From QHXQ01 sp036389375 (lineage in GTDB: Bacteria; Acidobacteriota; Blastocatellia; Pyrinomonadales; Pyrinomonadaceae): a stretch of DNA of 28,965 bases. The position numbers and the translations under genes are program-made. The notes beneath the pieces are model-generated. The model searched no databases. It was given only the letters and a program-made list of their open reading frames with translations, and was not told where the DNA came from. The first letter of the stretch is position 1, and every line of letters begins with the position of its first letter. The stretch lies in assembly GCA_036389375.1 (NCBI GenBank), contig DASVQA010000200.1:1-28965 (forward strand), in the 5' to 3' direction. This document shows positions 1-8,699 of this stretch, one piece after another.

Positions 1-518
1 TCGACGAAGTTTTCGGACAGGAAAAAGCCGTCATGATTCTCGACATGTCGGGCTTTTCGCGCACCACTTACCAGCACGGCATCGTCTCGTTTCTGCTTAT
101 GATCCACGAGATGCGGCTCGTCGCCTGCCCTTGCGTGCAGGAGGAAGGCGGCACGCTCATCAAGGCTGAAGCGGATAACCTTTATTGCCTGTTCGAGACC
201 GTGCCTGAGGCCGTGCGCGCGAGCCAGAAGATCACGCGCCACCTGCGCACCGCCAATCGCCTCCTGCCCGAAGACCATCGGCTCTACGTCGCCATCGGCA
301 TCGGTTACGGGCGCATCCTCAACATTGAGAACCACGATCTGTTCGGCAACGAGATGAACCTCGCCTCCAAGCTCGGCGAGGACGTGGGCAAGATGAACGA
401 CATACTGCTGACCGCCGCCGCCTATGCCCAGCTACAAGGCACGGAGATCGACTGCCGCGAAGAAGTCATCAGCATTTCCGGGCTGGAACTGCCCTACTTC
501 AGCGTCCAGCAGAAATAA
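1..518 (+). CDS. Class III nucleotidyl cyclase domain protein, 5' end outside window
   Basis: The frame is open from base 3, upstream of the first visible ATG at 33, so the N-terminal part lies outside the window. What remains is a class III adenylate/guanylate cyclase catalytic fold. Counting from the ATG at 33, the first metal-binding Asp is D4 (LDMSGFS). The purine-site Lys and second metal Asp match K44 and D48 (IKAEADN). The transition-state Asn is N109 (MNLASKLG). Two positions differ from the active consensus: the purine-specifying Asp is Asn (N106), and the transition-state Arg is Lys (K113). Activity may therefore be altered or lost. The gene ends 222 bases before a second, complete cyclase on the same strand. 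Domains upstream of the cyclase fold cannot be judged. Cyclase-like fold is confident; activity is uncertain. Confidence 0.75.
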   Translation, partial: DEVFGQEKAVMILDMSGFSRTTYQHGIVSFLLMIHEMRLVACPCVQEEGGTLIKAEADNLYCLFETVPEAVRASQKITRHLRTANRLLPEDHRLYVAIGIGYGRILNIENHDLFGNEMNLASKLGEDVGKMNDILLTAAAYAQLQGTEIDCREEVISISGLELPYFSVQQK

Positions 519-559
519 GCCGGGCTGCGATAGAGGGCACGCGGGCCGAAACGGTTTGA

Positions 560-588
560 TTGACCACGCGCCCGTCCGGCGTTACAAT
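560..588 (+). promoter_or_regulatory. Predicted sigma-70 promoter of the CHASE2 cyclase gene
   Basis: TTGACC at 560-565 and TACAAT at 583-588 are separated by 17 bases, which is close to the housekeeping consensus with ideal spacing. Transcription would start near 595 and give a leader of about 145 bases before the ATG at 741. No clear Shine-Dalgarno lies before that ATG. Confidence 0.55.
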
Positions 589-740
589 CGCGCGCACCTG
601 AAACCGCGCGTTGGCCGGCGGACGAAACCCGCACACGAACCGGAACAGCCCACGCCGCCACGCACTTTTTAACCGATCTTCTATGCCGTGCTTTTGACCG
701 CCGCGTCATCTGCCCGGCCGTCACACATCAACTAACATTC

Positions 741-2768
741 ATGGCCAAACGTCGTAAATTGCAGATCGCGTCGTATCTGGTGCGGCGCTGGTATTGGGTG
801 CTGGCGCTCGTGCTCGCGCTTACCATCTGGGGCGCGCTCGCCCTCTCGATGCGCCCGATGGCGGACGCAAACGGTAAATTCACCTCCTACTCTTACGGGC
901 TGGTGACTAATCTCGAAGACTTCGGCCTCGACCTGCTGTTCCAGATGCGCGACGTCCTCCATCCGGAGATGCGCGAACGCGGCAAAGGCGAACCGATCAC
1001 GATCATCGGCGTGGACGAACCGACCATTCGCGCCTCAAACTTTCGCCTGCAAAACTGGCCGCGCAGCTACTATGCAAAATTAATAGAGCGCGCCAGTCAG
1101 GGCGGCGCAAGCGTCATCGGCGTTGACGTTTACTTAAGCGAACGCGCAGGCCCGTCTGAAGCGGACATGGCCGAGGATCAGCAACTCATCGACGCCATCA
1201 ACAACGCGGGCAACGTCGTCATCGGCAAGAAACTGCCCGAAGGCGGGTCGGTGGCGATCAATCCGCTGGCCGAGTATGCCGAGGCAGCTTCGGCCGTCGG
1301 CTTCGTCGATCTGCCGTCAGACAGCGACGGCTTCCGCCGCACGGCCTTGCTTGGACACTTGGCGGCGGACGGCACGACCGAGTCGAGTTTTGCCAGCAAC
1401 ATCGCGCAGATTTACACGGAGAAGCCGGTCGAATTTCTGCCCAATCAGACCATCCGGTTTGGCGACCGCACCATCCCGCTGCGCAACGACGCCTCGATGC
1501 AGATCGACTTCCGCAGCCGCACGCCCGGCTTTCAATACATCTCCGCGGGCGACATCATTTTCAAAGACCCGGCGCAAATCCCCGACAGTTTATTCAAAGA
1601 CCGCATCGTCCTGATCGGCGCAACCAATAACGACGCGCCCGATCTCTTCCCCACGCCCTACTACAAGCCGGGTCTCATCGCCACCTTCTGGGCGCGGCTG
1701 CGCCATCGCCAGATCGAGACGCGCCCCGCCTTGATGCCCGGCGTCGAGATTCACGGCAACATCGTCGCCACGATGTTGCTGGGCCAAAACCTGCGCCAGA
1801 TCAACTATGCCCCGCGCGTGCTGATGTTGTTCGTCGTGATCGGTCTGGTGGCTATCGCGGTATTCAGGTTCCGCGCCAGTCTGGGCGCGCTCACCGTGCT
1901 CGTCGTAGCCATCGGCGTACTCTCGGTCGCGTCGTGGGCGTTCAACCATCGCGCCCTGATCATGCCGGTGATGACTTCAGAGATGGGCGTCGGCATGCTC
2001 GCGCTCTCAGGTTTTCTGCTGCGCTACGCGCACGAGCGTGCGGTGCGCGAAGAGAAAGAGGCCGAGCGCGCGCAGATCATGGACATCTTCTCGCGCTGCG
2101 TTTCGCCGGAAGTTGCCGACACGCTCTGGGAACACCGCGAGGCGCTGCGGCTCGGCGGCGAGCGGCGCACCGTCACGCTCATCTTCACGGACATACGCGG
2201 CTTCACGACGCTCACCGAAGCGGCGGAGAGTTCCGAAGTCGTCGTCTCTTGGCTCAACGAATACTTCAGCCGCATGCACAAGATCATCTGCGCCTACGGC
2301 GGGCACATCAACAAGTACATCGGCGACGGGCTGATGATCGTCTTCGGCGCACCCGTCGCACGCGGCGACACGCTTGAGGCGCGCGCGGCGGTCGCCTGCG
2401 GGCTGGAAATGCTGGAAGAGGTCGAGCGGATTAATCAGGACTGGGCCGGGAGCGACCGCCCACACATCGCCATCGGCGTCGGCATACACACGGGCGAAGC
2501 GACCTGCGGCGTGGTCGGCGCGGAAGGTCGCCTTGAGTACACGATCATCGGCGACACGGTCAACTTGGCCGCGCGCCTCGAATCAACCACCAAAGAGAAG
2601 AAAGTGCCGATCCTCATCAGCGATACGACCGCGCACCTGCTCGGTCAGGACTACGAGACCGAGCCGCTCGGCGATGTGCTCGTCAAAGGCAAGACGCTCA
2701 ACACCACCGTCTTCACCGTCAAAAAGGCCGAGCGCAAGCGCACGCGCGAACTTGCGCCGGTCGCATAA
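741..2768 (+). CDS. CHASE2-domain adenylate/guanylate cyclase
   Basis: This 675-residue membrane cyclase should make cAMP or cGMP in the cytoplasm in response to an extracytoplasmic cue. A first membrane segment lies at about 17-36. A CHASE2 sensor follows at about 45-345, including the typical stretches ITIIGVDEPTIR and DRIVLIGAT. Three more membrane segments lie at about 359-376, 381-400 and 405-428, then a short linker and a class III catalytic domain at about 475-660. All key catalytic residues are present: metal Asp D484 (FTDIRGF) and D529 (IGDG), purine-site K525 and D605, and transition-state N608 and R612. The K/D pair favours ATP, by family knowledge. A sigma-70 promoter lies at 560-588. 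The gene converges on fbp, with a long palindrome between them. CHASE2 ligands are generally unknown. Confidence 0.93.
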   Translation: MAKRRKLQIASYLVRRWYWVLALVLALTIWGALALSMRPMADANGKFTSYSYGLVTNLEDFGLDLLFQMRDVLHPEMRERGKGEPITIIGVDEPTIRASNFRLQNWPRSYYAKLIERASQGGASVIGVDVYLSERAGPSEADMAEDQQLIDAINNAGNVVIGKKLPEGGSVAINPLAEYAEAASAVGFVDLPSDSDGFRRTALLGHLAADGTTESSFASNIAQIYTEKPVEFLPNQTIRFGDRTIPLRNDASMQIDFRSRTPGFQYISAGDIIFKDPAQIPDSLFKDRIVLIGATNNDAPDLFPTPYYKPGLIATFWARLRHRQIETRPALMPGVEIHGNIVATMLLGQNLRQINYAPRVLMLFVVIGLVAIAVFRFRASLGALTVLVVAIGVLSVASWAFNHRALIMPVMTSEMGVGMLALSGFLLRYAHERAVREEKEAERAQIMDIFSRCVSPEVADTLWEHREALRLGGERRTVTLIFTDIRGFTTLTEAAESSEVVVSWLNEYFSRMHKIICAYGGHINKYIGDGLMIVFGAPVARGDTLEARAAVACGLEMLEEVERINQDWAGSDRPHIAIGVGIHTGEATCGVVGAEGRLEYTIIGDTVNLAARLESTTKEKKVPILISDTTAHLLGQDYETEPLGDVLVKGKTLNTTVFTVKKAERKRTRELAPVA

Positions 2769-2796
2769 TCGGATCAGACAGTTAAAGACAAGCACA

Positions 2797-2853
2797 AGAC
2801 CGCAGAATGAATGCGCTTCCGTCAGTAACGGAAGCGCATTCATTCTGCGGTCT
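2797..2853. terminator. Perfect 26-bp inverted repeat between convergent genes; bidirectional terminator or REP-like palindrome
   Basis: Arms 2797-2822 and 2828-2853 are exact reverse complements with a 5-base loop (CAGTA). The repeat sits between the stop of the CHASE2 cyclase (2768) and the stop of fbp (2876), both pointing at it. On the plus strand the stem is followed by TGATTTTAT, a modest T-rich tail. The position fits a shared terminator. The stem is longer than usual for an intrinsic terminator and has no long U-run, so a REP-like mobile palindrome is possible. Confidence 0.75.
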
Positions 2854-2875
2854 GATTTTATCTGCCCGCGCCCTA

Positions 2876-4816
2876 CTATTTTTCCAACAGCGCGCCCTCT
2901 TCGTAGGCGCTGACGAGCCGTTCGAGCGCGTCGAGGCGTTGCCGCATGGCTGCGCCCTCTTCTGTATCCGCAACCGTGCGCGGGCGCTCATAAGCGCGCA
3001 CGGTCGTCACCTTCGGCACGATGTCTGCGCCCGCCGTGATCGCGTCGGCGATGGACTCGAAGTGGTGATGCTCGGCCAGTGCGATGCGCTCCGGCGCGAG
3101 GATGAGCGTGTAGCCCCGGTCGCCGTAAGCTTCCGAGAACGCGCCGTCAATCGTCACCGCCCCGCCACCCGTCTTCACCGGCGCTTCGCCCTTCTCGACT
3201 TTAACGGGCACGTGCCCGTTCACGATCAAGCCCTCCTCCGCGACGCCGAACTCGGCACAGACACGGCGGCAAAACTCGGCGTCGTGGATCAGTTTGAAGT
3301 AAGGGTTCTTATGCTCTTTGCGTGCCTCTTTGTCGGCGACAAAATAGGTCTCAAAGGTCGCCATGCGATCCTTGCCGAACGTGGGCGAGCGCGGCCCCGT
3401 CCAGAGATACCAGAGCCAATCGGCGTCCGTGTCGCTGCTTTGCGCGCCTTTGCGAAACGCACGCCGCACGACCGAGTCGAGCGCGTCGAACAACTCGCGC
3501 CCCGCGCGCGCCTGCCCGTCAACTTCGAGCGACAGAAACGCGCCGTCTTCAGCAACGGGCACGCAGCCGTGAAAGATCAGCGCGTGGTCGCGCCTGAGCC
3601 ACATCGCGCCGTGCCGCACGATGAACGACATGTGCTGCCACAGGCGACTGCTGGTCACGAACGATTGCCGCAGCCGCTCCATGCAGGCGCGTTCGTCCGC
3701 CGAGAGCGCATAAGGATCGCGCGGGTCAATGGTCGGCAGGAAAGAGTCGAGCAAGGGATGTGCGCGCCCGTCAATCTCGACGGTCTTCGCCGCGAAGTCG
3801 ATCCGGTGGAGCAGGTTGCGCTCCTCCATCTGCCATTCGGGGTGACGCCGGCTCGCCTGCCCTTCCAGTTTGAACTGGATGATCGCAATGGCCTTTTGCA
3901 TGCGCGCCATCAACAGATCGTCGCGCAGGCCCGTGCCCTTCGTCTTGAAACAGTCGGCGGGGTCGTCGGCATAGACCGTGCGGGCGAGTTTTTCGAGCGG
4001 CGTGATGATGAGACCGTAGCCCTCTTCGAGTTGTGAGAGCCGGCGATAACGCAGCGAGATGCGCAGCACCGTCGCAATCAGCGCCTCCTGCCCCAGACAC
4101 GCGCCCATCCACGACGCATCGTGATTGCCCCACGTGAAGGCCACGTGCGGCTGCTCTTGCAGGTAATCGATCACCTTGTCCAAGCGCGGCCCACGGTCGC
4201 CCAGATCGCCTGCGACGACGATCTCCGCGACCGAAAGATCGCGCACGAGTCGCGCGGCGGCGCGCACAGCCGTCAGGTCGCGGTCGTGCGCCGCGAGCGT
4301 GTCGAGCATGGCGTTGACGTAAGCCTCGTCGCGCCCGGTGAACGGCTCGTCGTGTAATTCCTCGAACAGTTCGGCAAACTCGGGCGGCAGCAGCGCCGCC
4401 ACCTGCGGCCGGCGATAGTTACACGCGAGCGCACGCACCAACTCGAACTGTCGCCGGATCGTCTGCCGCACCCAAGTCCGCCGCCGCCCGGCATCGGCCA
4501 ACCCGGCGCGCTCATGCTCCATCAACTCGCGCGGGTAATAGAGCGCGGCGAGCAGTTGTTGCTGCTCCTCGGCCGACAGGCGCTCATGGAAGAGTTGATT
4601 GACGAGCGGGCGCAGACTGCCCGAAGCGTTGTTGATGATGTGGCGCAGCTTCTTATATTCGCCGTGTACGTCGCTGACGATGTGTACGACGCCTTTGGGC
4701 AGCGCGAGCGCCGCATGGAGCGCGGCGGCCTCGGCGAGCGCCGTGTCGGCGGTCGGATAATTCTGCGCGAGCGCGTTTAAGAGCGTCATCTCCGCGCCGT
4801 CGAATGAGGCAGGCAT
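2876..4816 (-). CDS. fbp: Fructose-1,6-bisphosphatase, class III
   Basis: The enzyme removes the 1-phosphate of fructose-1,6-bisphosphate to give fructose-6-phosphate. It belongs to the class III family first known from Firmicutes, a calcineurin-like metallophosphatase, and its 646 residues match the usual length. Metal-site motifs counted from the chosen ATG are DVHGEY (D49, H51), GDLGDRGP (D204, D207) and GNHD (N231, H232). The frame continues upstream to a TTG at 4843. The ATG at 4816 is preferred because GGAAAGGAG lies about 11 bases before it. This is the last gene of the sugar-phosphate cluster, 36 bases after the glucosidase gene. With tkt, tal-pgi and zwf it would return triose-derived fructose-bisphosphate to the oxidative cycle. 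Family assignment is very secure. Confidence 0.94.
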   Translation of the reverse strand: MPASFDGAEMTLLNALAQNYPTADTALAEAAALHAALALPKGVVHIVSDVHGEYKKLRHIINNASGSLRPLVNQLFHERLSAEEQQQLLAALYYPRELMEHERAGLADAGRRRTWVRQTIRRQFELVRALACNYRRPQVAALLPPEFAELFEELHDEPFTGRDEAYVNAMLDTLAAHDRDLTAVRAAARLVRDLSVAEIVVAGDLGDRGPRLDKVIDYLQEQPHVAFTWGNHDASWMGACLGQEALIATVLRISLRYRRLSQLEEGYGLIITPLEKLARTVYADDPADCFKTKGTGLRDDLLMARMQKAIAIIQFKLEGQASRRHPEWQMEERNLLHRIDFAAKTVEIDGRAHPLLDSFLPTIDPRDPYALSADERACMERLRQSFVTSSRLWQHMSFIVRHGAMWLRRDHALIFHGCVPVAEDGAFLSLEVDGQARAGRELFDALDSVVRRAFRKGAQSSDTDADWLWYLWTGPRSPTFGKDRMATFETYFVADKEARKEHKNPYFKLIHDAEFCRRVCAEFGVAEEGLIVNGHVPVKVEKGEAPVKTGGGAVTIDGAFSEAYGDRGYTLILAPERIALAEHHHFESIADAITAGADIVPKVTTVRAYERPRTVADTEEGAAMRQRLDALERLVSAYEEGALLEK

Positions 4817-4825
4817 CTTCGGGCC

Positions 4826-4834
4826 GACTCCTTT
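4826..4834 (-). promoter_or_regulatory. Ribosome binding site deciding the fbp start
   Basis: On the minus strand GGAAAGGAG lies about 11 bases before the ATG at 4816. It lies downstream of the alternative in-frame TTG at 4843, so the ATG is the likely start. Confidence 0.65.
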
Positions 4835-4852
4835 CCACCGCAAGGTAATGTT

Positions 4853-7549
4853 TCAGCGCCGCCATTCATCAATCAACGAGGCGACGAGACCCGTCCAGCC
4901 GGTCTGGTGCGACGCGCCGAGGCCCATGCCCGTGTCGCCGTGAAAGTATTCGTAGAAGAGGACGAGGTCGCGCCAGTGCGGGTCGTGCTGGAATTTCTCG
5001 TACCAGCCGTGCGCGGGGCGCACGCCGCCTTCGTTGCGCGTGAAGATCGCGATCATGCGGTCGGCGAAGCCGCGCGCCATCGCTTCGATGGTCACGGCCG
5101 GTTCGCCCTCGACCGGACTTTTGATCTCGATAGCCGCGCCGAACGCCTTACCGAGTTTGCGCAGGGATTCGATCATCAGGAAGCTCGTCGGAAACCAGAG
5201 CGGCCCGCGCCAGTTCGAGTTGCCGCCTTTGAGCATGACGACCGATTCCGCCGGCTCGTAGCCAACCGAGTTGTCGCCGAACGCGAACGGGTGTTGCTCG
5301 TGATATTTCGACAGGCTGCGCAGCCCATAGTCCGAGCGGAATTCGTGCGGATCCCAGATGCGTTCGAGCAGGTGGCGCATCTGTTCTTCGTTAACGACCG
5401 CAAGCACGTGGACGATCTTCCCATCTGCGCGCGTGACCGTCGTGACGCAACGCTGCACGATGTCCTGCCGGTTCTGCAAGAACCAGTGTAGGTTCGAGCG
5501 AAATTCGGGGAACGGTGCGATCCAATCCTCTTCCAGCCGTTCGATGGCGTAGAGCGGAATGAGGCCGACGAGCGAGCGGACGCGGAACTTGTGGAACGAG
5601 CCATCGCTGTAGCGCAGCACGTCGTAGAAGAAGCCGTCGTGCTCGTCCCACAACTGATAGTTGCGGTTGCCCATGTGCTTCATCGCCGCGCCGACGTAGA
5701 CGTAGTGCTGGAAGAACTTCGTCGCCAGTCCTTCGTAAGCCTTATCTTCGCGCGCCAACTCCAACGCGATCCGCATCAGGTTCAGACAGAACATGCCCAT
5801 CCAGCCGGTCGCGTCCGACTGTTCGAGTTTCGCGCCGTTCGGCAGCGGCGTGCTGCGGTCAACAACCGTGATGTTATCCAGGCCAAGGAAGCCGCCCTCG
5901 AAGACGTTGTTGCCTTCGCTGTCCACCTTGTTGACCCACCAGGCGAAGTTGATGAGCAGTTTGTGGAAACACTTTTCGAGGAAGAGGCGGTCGCCTTGAC
6001 CCGTCTGCAAGCGATCCATGTTGTAGACGCGCCAGACGGCCCACGCATGCACGGGCGGATTGAGGTCGGAGAACTCCCATTCGTAAGCCGGGATTTGCCC
6101 GTTCGGATGTTGGAACTGCTCAAAGAGCAGCAGCCACAACTGCTCTTTCGCAAACTCTGCGTCAACCACCGCGAGCGGCACACAATGAAAGGCCAAGTCC
6201 CACGCCGCGAACCATGGATACTCCCACTTGTCCGGCATGGACATGACGCGCATCGAGTTGAGATGCTGCCAGCGAAAATTGCGTATGCGGCGGCGCGCTT
6301 CGGGCGGCGGGAAAGCAGGGTTGTCGCCGTCGAGCCAGACGTGTACGTCGTAGATGTAGATCTGTTTGCTCCACAGCATCCCGGCAAACGCCTGGCGCTG
6401 CACGCGCCGCTCATCCTCGGTCGCCAGCGGCGGTTGGATGGCGCTGTAGAACTCGTCCGCGTCCGTGCGGCGCTCGGCCACGATCCGGTCAACGTCGGCC
6501 AGCGGATCGGTCAGTTGCTCGTCCGACAAGCGCAGCCGCAGGACGACGGAGCCGCCCGCCGGCACGTCGAGCTTGTAGTGATAGCAAGCCTTCGTGCCGG
6601 TGCGCTGCGGATTGACGCACGGCTCGCCCGTGATGATGTGGCGATGAAAGGCATCTTTGACGTAAGGCTTGCGGCTCTGCGCGCCCCAACCCCAGACGCG
6701 CGGCCCGTTCGTCTCGTTGTCGGTAAAGAGCAACTGCGCGCCGTCAGCCGCGCCGTAGAGATAACGCGTGCCGAGTTGGTAAGTGAACGGCAACCCTTTG
6801 AGCGGCCCCGTCGCTTCGTCCGAAGCGGCGAGGCTGAGCCACCCGTCGCCCTGCGCGCCCGCGCGAATACTTGGTTCGGGCGGCGCGTTCGCCCCCCAGC
6901 TATCCGGCCCCCACGCCCACGTATTGCGAAACCAGAGTTGCGGCAGGACGTGGAGCGGCGCAGACACGGGGCCGCGATTGAAGATTTCGACGCGAATGCA
7001 GATGTCTTCCGGCGTGGCTTTCGCGTACTCGACGAACACGTCGAAATAGCGATCATCGTTGAAGACGCCCGTGTCGAGTAGTTCATACTCCGGCAGGTTG
7101 CGCCCGCGCCGCGCTCCGTTCTCCGCAATGAGTTGACCGTAAGGGAACTCGGCTTGCGGGTACTTGTACAGGTATTTCATGTACGAGTGCGTCGGCGTGG
7201 AGTCGAGATAAAAATAGTACTCTTTGGCGTCCTCGCCATGATTGGCCTCGTTTGAGACGACGCCGAACAGGCGCTCCTTCAGGATCGGGTCGCGCCCGTT
7301 CCAGAGCGCCAGCGCGAAGCAGAGCAACTGATAGCGATCGCAGATGCCCGCCAGGCCGTCCTCGCCCCAACGGTAAGCCTTCGAGCGCGCGAGGTCGTGC
7401 GGGAAATAGTCCCATGCGTTCCCGTCCGCGCTGTAGTCCTCGCGCACAGTGCCCCACGCACGCTCCGAGACGTAAGGCCCCCAGCGCCGCCACGGCGGGA
7501 TCGGGGTCGTGTAAGGCTCACGCAGACGCGCTTGTTCTTTAGTCGGCAT
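4853..7549 (-). CDS. GH63-like glucosidase (mannosyl-oligosaccharide glucosidase / MGH1-like family)
   Basis: This 898-residue protein belongs to the bacterial family usually annotated only as glucosidase, related to GH63 alpha-glucosidases. An N-terminal beta-rich region spans about 1-340. An (alpha/alpha)6 barrel follows at about 375-890. Recognisable motifs are YPWFAAWDLAFH near 444-455, where D451 lies in a region containing a catalytic acid in GH63, GGNSNWRGPLWFP, and the C-terminal GLGASHQTGWTGL. There is no signal peptide, so it should act in the cytoplasm. It would release glucose or a similar sugar from an intracellular glucoside, such as a compatible solute or storage oligosaccharide. 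The substrate is inferred, not shown. It lies 36 bases before fbp and in the same run as glk, whose product could phosphorylate the freed glucose. The ATG has no clear Shine-Dalgarno. Confidence 0.85.
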   Translation of the reverse strand: MPTKEQARLREPYTTPIPPWRRWGPYVSERAWGTVREDYSADGNAWDYFPHDLARSKAYRWGEDGLAGICDRYQLLCFALALWNGRDPILKERLFGVVSNEANHGEDAKEYYFYLDSTPTHSYMKYLYKYPQAEFPYGQLIAENGARRGRNLPEYELLDTGVFNDDRYFDVFVEYAKATPEDICIRVEIFNRGPVSAPLHVLPQLWFRNTWAWGPDSWGANAPPEPSIRAGAQGDGWLSLAASDEATGPLKGLPFTYQLGTRYLYGAADGAQLLFTDNETNGPRVWGWGAQSRKPYVKDAFHRHIITGEPCVNPQRTGTKACYHYKLDVPAGGSVVLRLRLSDEQLTDPLADVDRIVAERRTDADEFYSAIQPPLATEDERRVQRQAFAGMLWSKQIYIYDVHVWLDGDNPAFPPPEARRRIRNFRWQHLNSMRVMSMPDKWEYPWFAAWDLAFHCVPLAVVDAEFAKEQLWLLLFEQFQHPNGQIPAYEWEFSDLNPPVHAWAVWRVYNMDRLQTGQGDRLFLEKCFHKLLINFAWWVNKVDSEGNNVFEGGFLGLDNITVVDRSTPLPNGAKLEQSDATGWMGMFCLNLMRIALELAREDKAYEGLATKFFQHYVYVGAAMKHMGNRNYQLWDEHDGFFYDVLRYSDGSFHKFRVRSLVGLIPLYAIERLEEDWIAPFPEFRSNLHWFLQNRQDIVQRCVTTVTRADGKIVHVLAVVNEEQMRHLLERIWDPHEFRSDYGLRSLSKYHEQHPFAFGDNSVGYEPAESVVMLKGGNSNWRGPLWFPTSFLMIESLRKLGKAFGAAIEIKSPVEGEPAVTIEAMARGFADRMIAIFTRNEGGVRPAHGWYEKFQHDPHWRDLVLFYEYFHGDTGMGLGASHQTGWTGLVASLIDEWRR

Positions 7550-7643
7550 TAAGGTGTATTGGTTTAAGAGGTCTGGAATGCATCAATGTCGCAGCCACGA
7601 TCACGGGCCGAAGCGAAATTCGGGCGCGCTCGCTCGCACTGCT

Positions 7644-8156
7644 TCAACGTGTGTCCTCGTAATAGAGGCTGCGCACTTTCGCGCCCCACTTCAGGAAGAC
7701 TTGCCTTAGGTCGTCGAGTTGTTGTTCGGTTAAGGGTGGCTTCGGGATGATGTGGATAAAAAGGTCGGACGTGCCTACGTCGAAGATACCGCCGCTGATG
7801 CCCTTTTCACGAAAGATCAACAAGGGCAGGCGTAAGCCATACAAGATGCCCGCTTCGAGGTGATTCCACGGCGACGGGAAAACGATTCGTTCTTTCTGGA
7901 GCCGCGCGTCTTTCGTGCCTCGCTTCCAACGGCCCGTCTCCGTCTCGAATTGGCTAAAGCCGAGAATGATGCCGCCGGCACAATGCGCCGCCACGCTGTA
8001 GACCTCGCGGAGCGGAAACTCTGAAGGATAATCACTCCGCCCTAAAGCGCGCGGCTCCATCTGCTGGCTATCTAATTCTGTGATGATCTGTTGCCGGCAG
8101 GTCTCCTGTGCTTCGTTTAGCGCAGTAGGGCAGGAAACAAATACGGGAATCTTCAT
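7644..8156 (-). CDS. Unassigned Rossmann-like protein (possible TIR or nucleoside deoxyribosyltransferase-like fold)
   Basis: I cannot name a function. From the ATG at 8156 the protein has 170 residues and begins directly with a beta strand, KIPVFVSCPTALN, followed by a helix. The middle carries SVAAHCAGGIILGFSQFE. A conserved-looking PWNHLEAGILYGLRLPLLIF follows, with FDVGTSDLFIHIIP near the end. The alternating strand/helix pattern and the strand-end SCP and LEAGI motifs recall TIR or nucleoside 2-deoxyribosyltransferase-like folds. That is a loose inference. A TTG at 8237, 7 bases after rpiB, would add 27 residues that look less like protein. The gene lies between rpiB and the glucosidase on the same strand, 94 bases before the latter, and is probably co-transcribed with the sugar cluster. 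No membrane segment or signal peptide is visible. Confidence 0.72.
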   Translation of the reverse strand: MKIPVFVSCPTALNEAQETCRQQIITELDSQQMEPRALGRSDYPSEFPLREVYSVAAHCAGGIILGFSQFETETGRWKRGTKDARLQKERIVFPSPWNHLEAGILYGLRLPLLIFREKGISGGIFDVGTSDLFIHIIPKPPLTEQQLDDLRQVFLKWGAKVRSLYYEDTR

Positions 8157-8244
8157 GGGTTCGGCAAATTTGACGACCGCAGGTAAGTTTCCACGGCCGT
8201 CAAGAGCATCCAGATAACAAGCCAACCGTGGACGCAACGTGAGG

Positions 8245-8697
8245 TCAACGCGCCGCGTCCAGTTTCGTCAGCTTCTCGACGCGCTCCTGATGCCGGCCGC
8301 CGGCAAATTCCGTCTCCATGAAGACGCGGATCATGCGCGCGGCTTCGTCGGGCGGGATGAAGCGCGCGCCGATGCAGAGCACGTTGGCGTCGTTGTGCTC
8401 GCGGGCGAGCCGCGCCGTCTCTTCGTTCCAGCAGAGCGCCGCGCGCACGCCCGGCACTTTGTTCGCGGCAATCGAGATGCCGATGCCTGAACCGCAGATG
8501 ACGACGCCGCGCTCCACTTCGCCGTCGGCCACGGCGCGCCCGACCGCCGCGCCGAAGTCAGGATAGTCCACGCTCTGAAGACTGTTTGTGCCCTTGTCTT
8601 CAATTTCGAGACCGAGCGATTCGATCTCGCGCTTCGCCTGCTCTTTCGCCTCAAAGCCCGCGTGGTCGCTGCCGATGGCGATCTTTTTAGGTTTCAT
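8245..8697 (-). CDS. rpiB: Ribose-5-phosphate isomerase B
   Basis: The enzyme interconverts ribulose-5-phosphate and ribose-5-phosphate. The 150-residue protein matches the RpiB/LacAB family throughout: GSDHAGFEAKE near the N-terminus (D11, H12), DYPDFG (D45), the catalytic-cysteine loop CGSGIGISIAANK (C68), and HNDANVLCIGAR (H101). The frame runs much further upstream through pgl in another frame. The start at 8697 is chosen because homology begins exactly at MKPKKIAIGSDHAG. Only 2 bases separate it from the pgl stop, which suggests translational coupling. No rpiA is seen, so this should be the isomerase of the cluster. Confidence 0.95.
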   Translation of the reverse strand: MKPKKIAIGSDHAGFEAKEQAKREIESLGLEIEDKGTNSLQSVDYPDFGAAVGRAVADGEVERGVVICGSGIGISIAANKVPGVRAALCWNEETARLAREHNDANVLCIGARFIPPDEAARMIRVFMETEFAGGRHQERVEKLTKLDAAR

Positions 8698-8699
8698 AA

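Noticed and set aside
5591..7081. Long plus-strand open frame of 496 codons opposite the glucosidase gene
   Set aside because: It is antisense to a clearly conserved gene, has Arg/Val/His-rich composition typical of GC-rich shadow frames and no recognisable motif.
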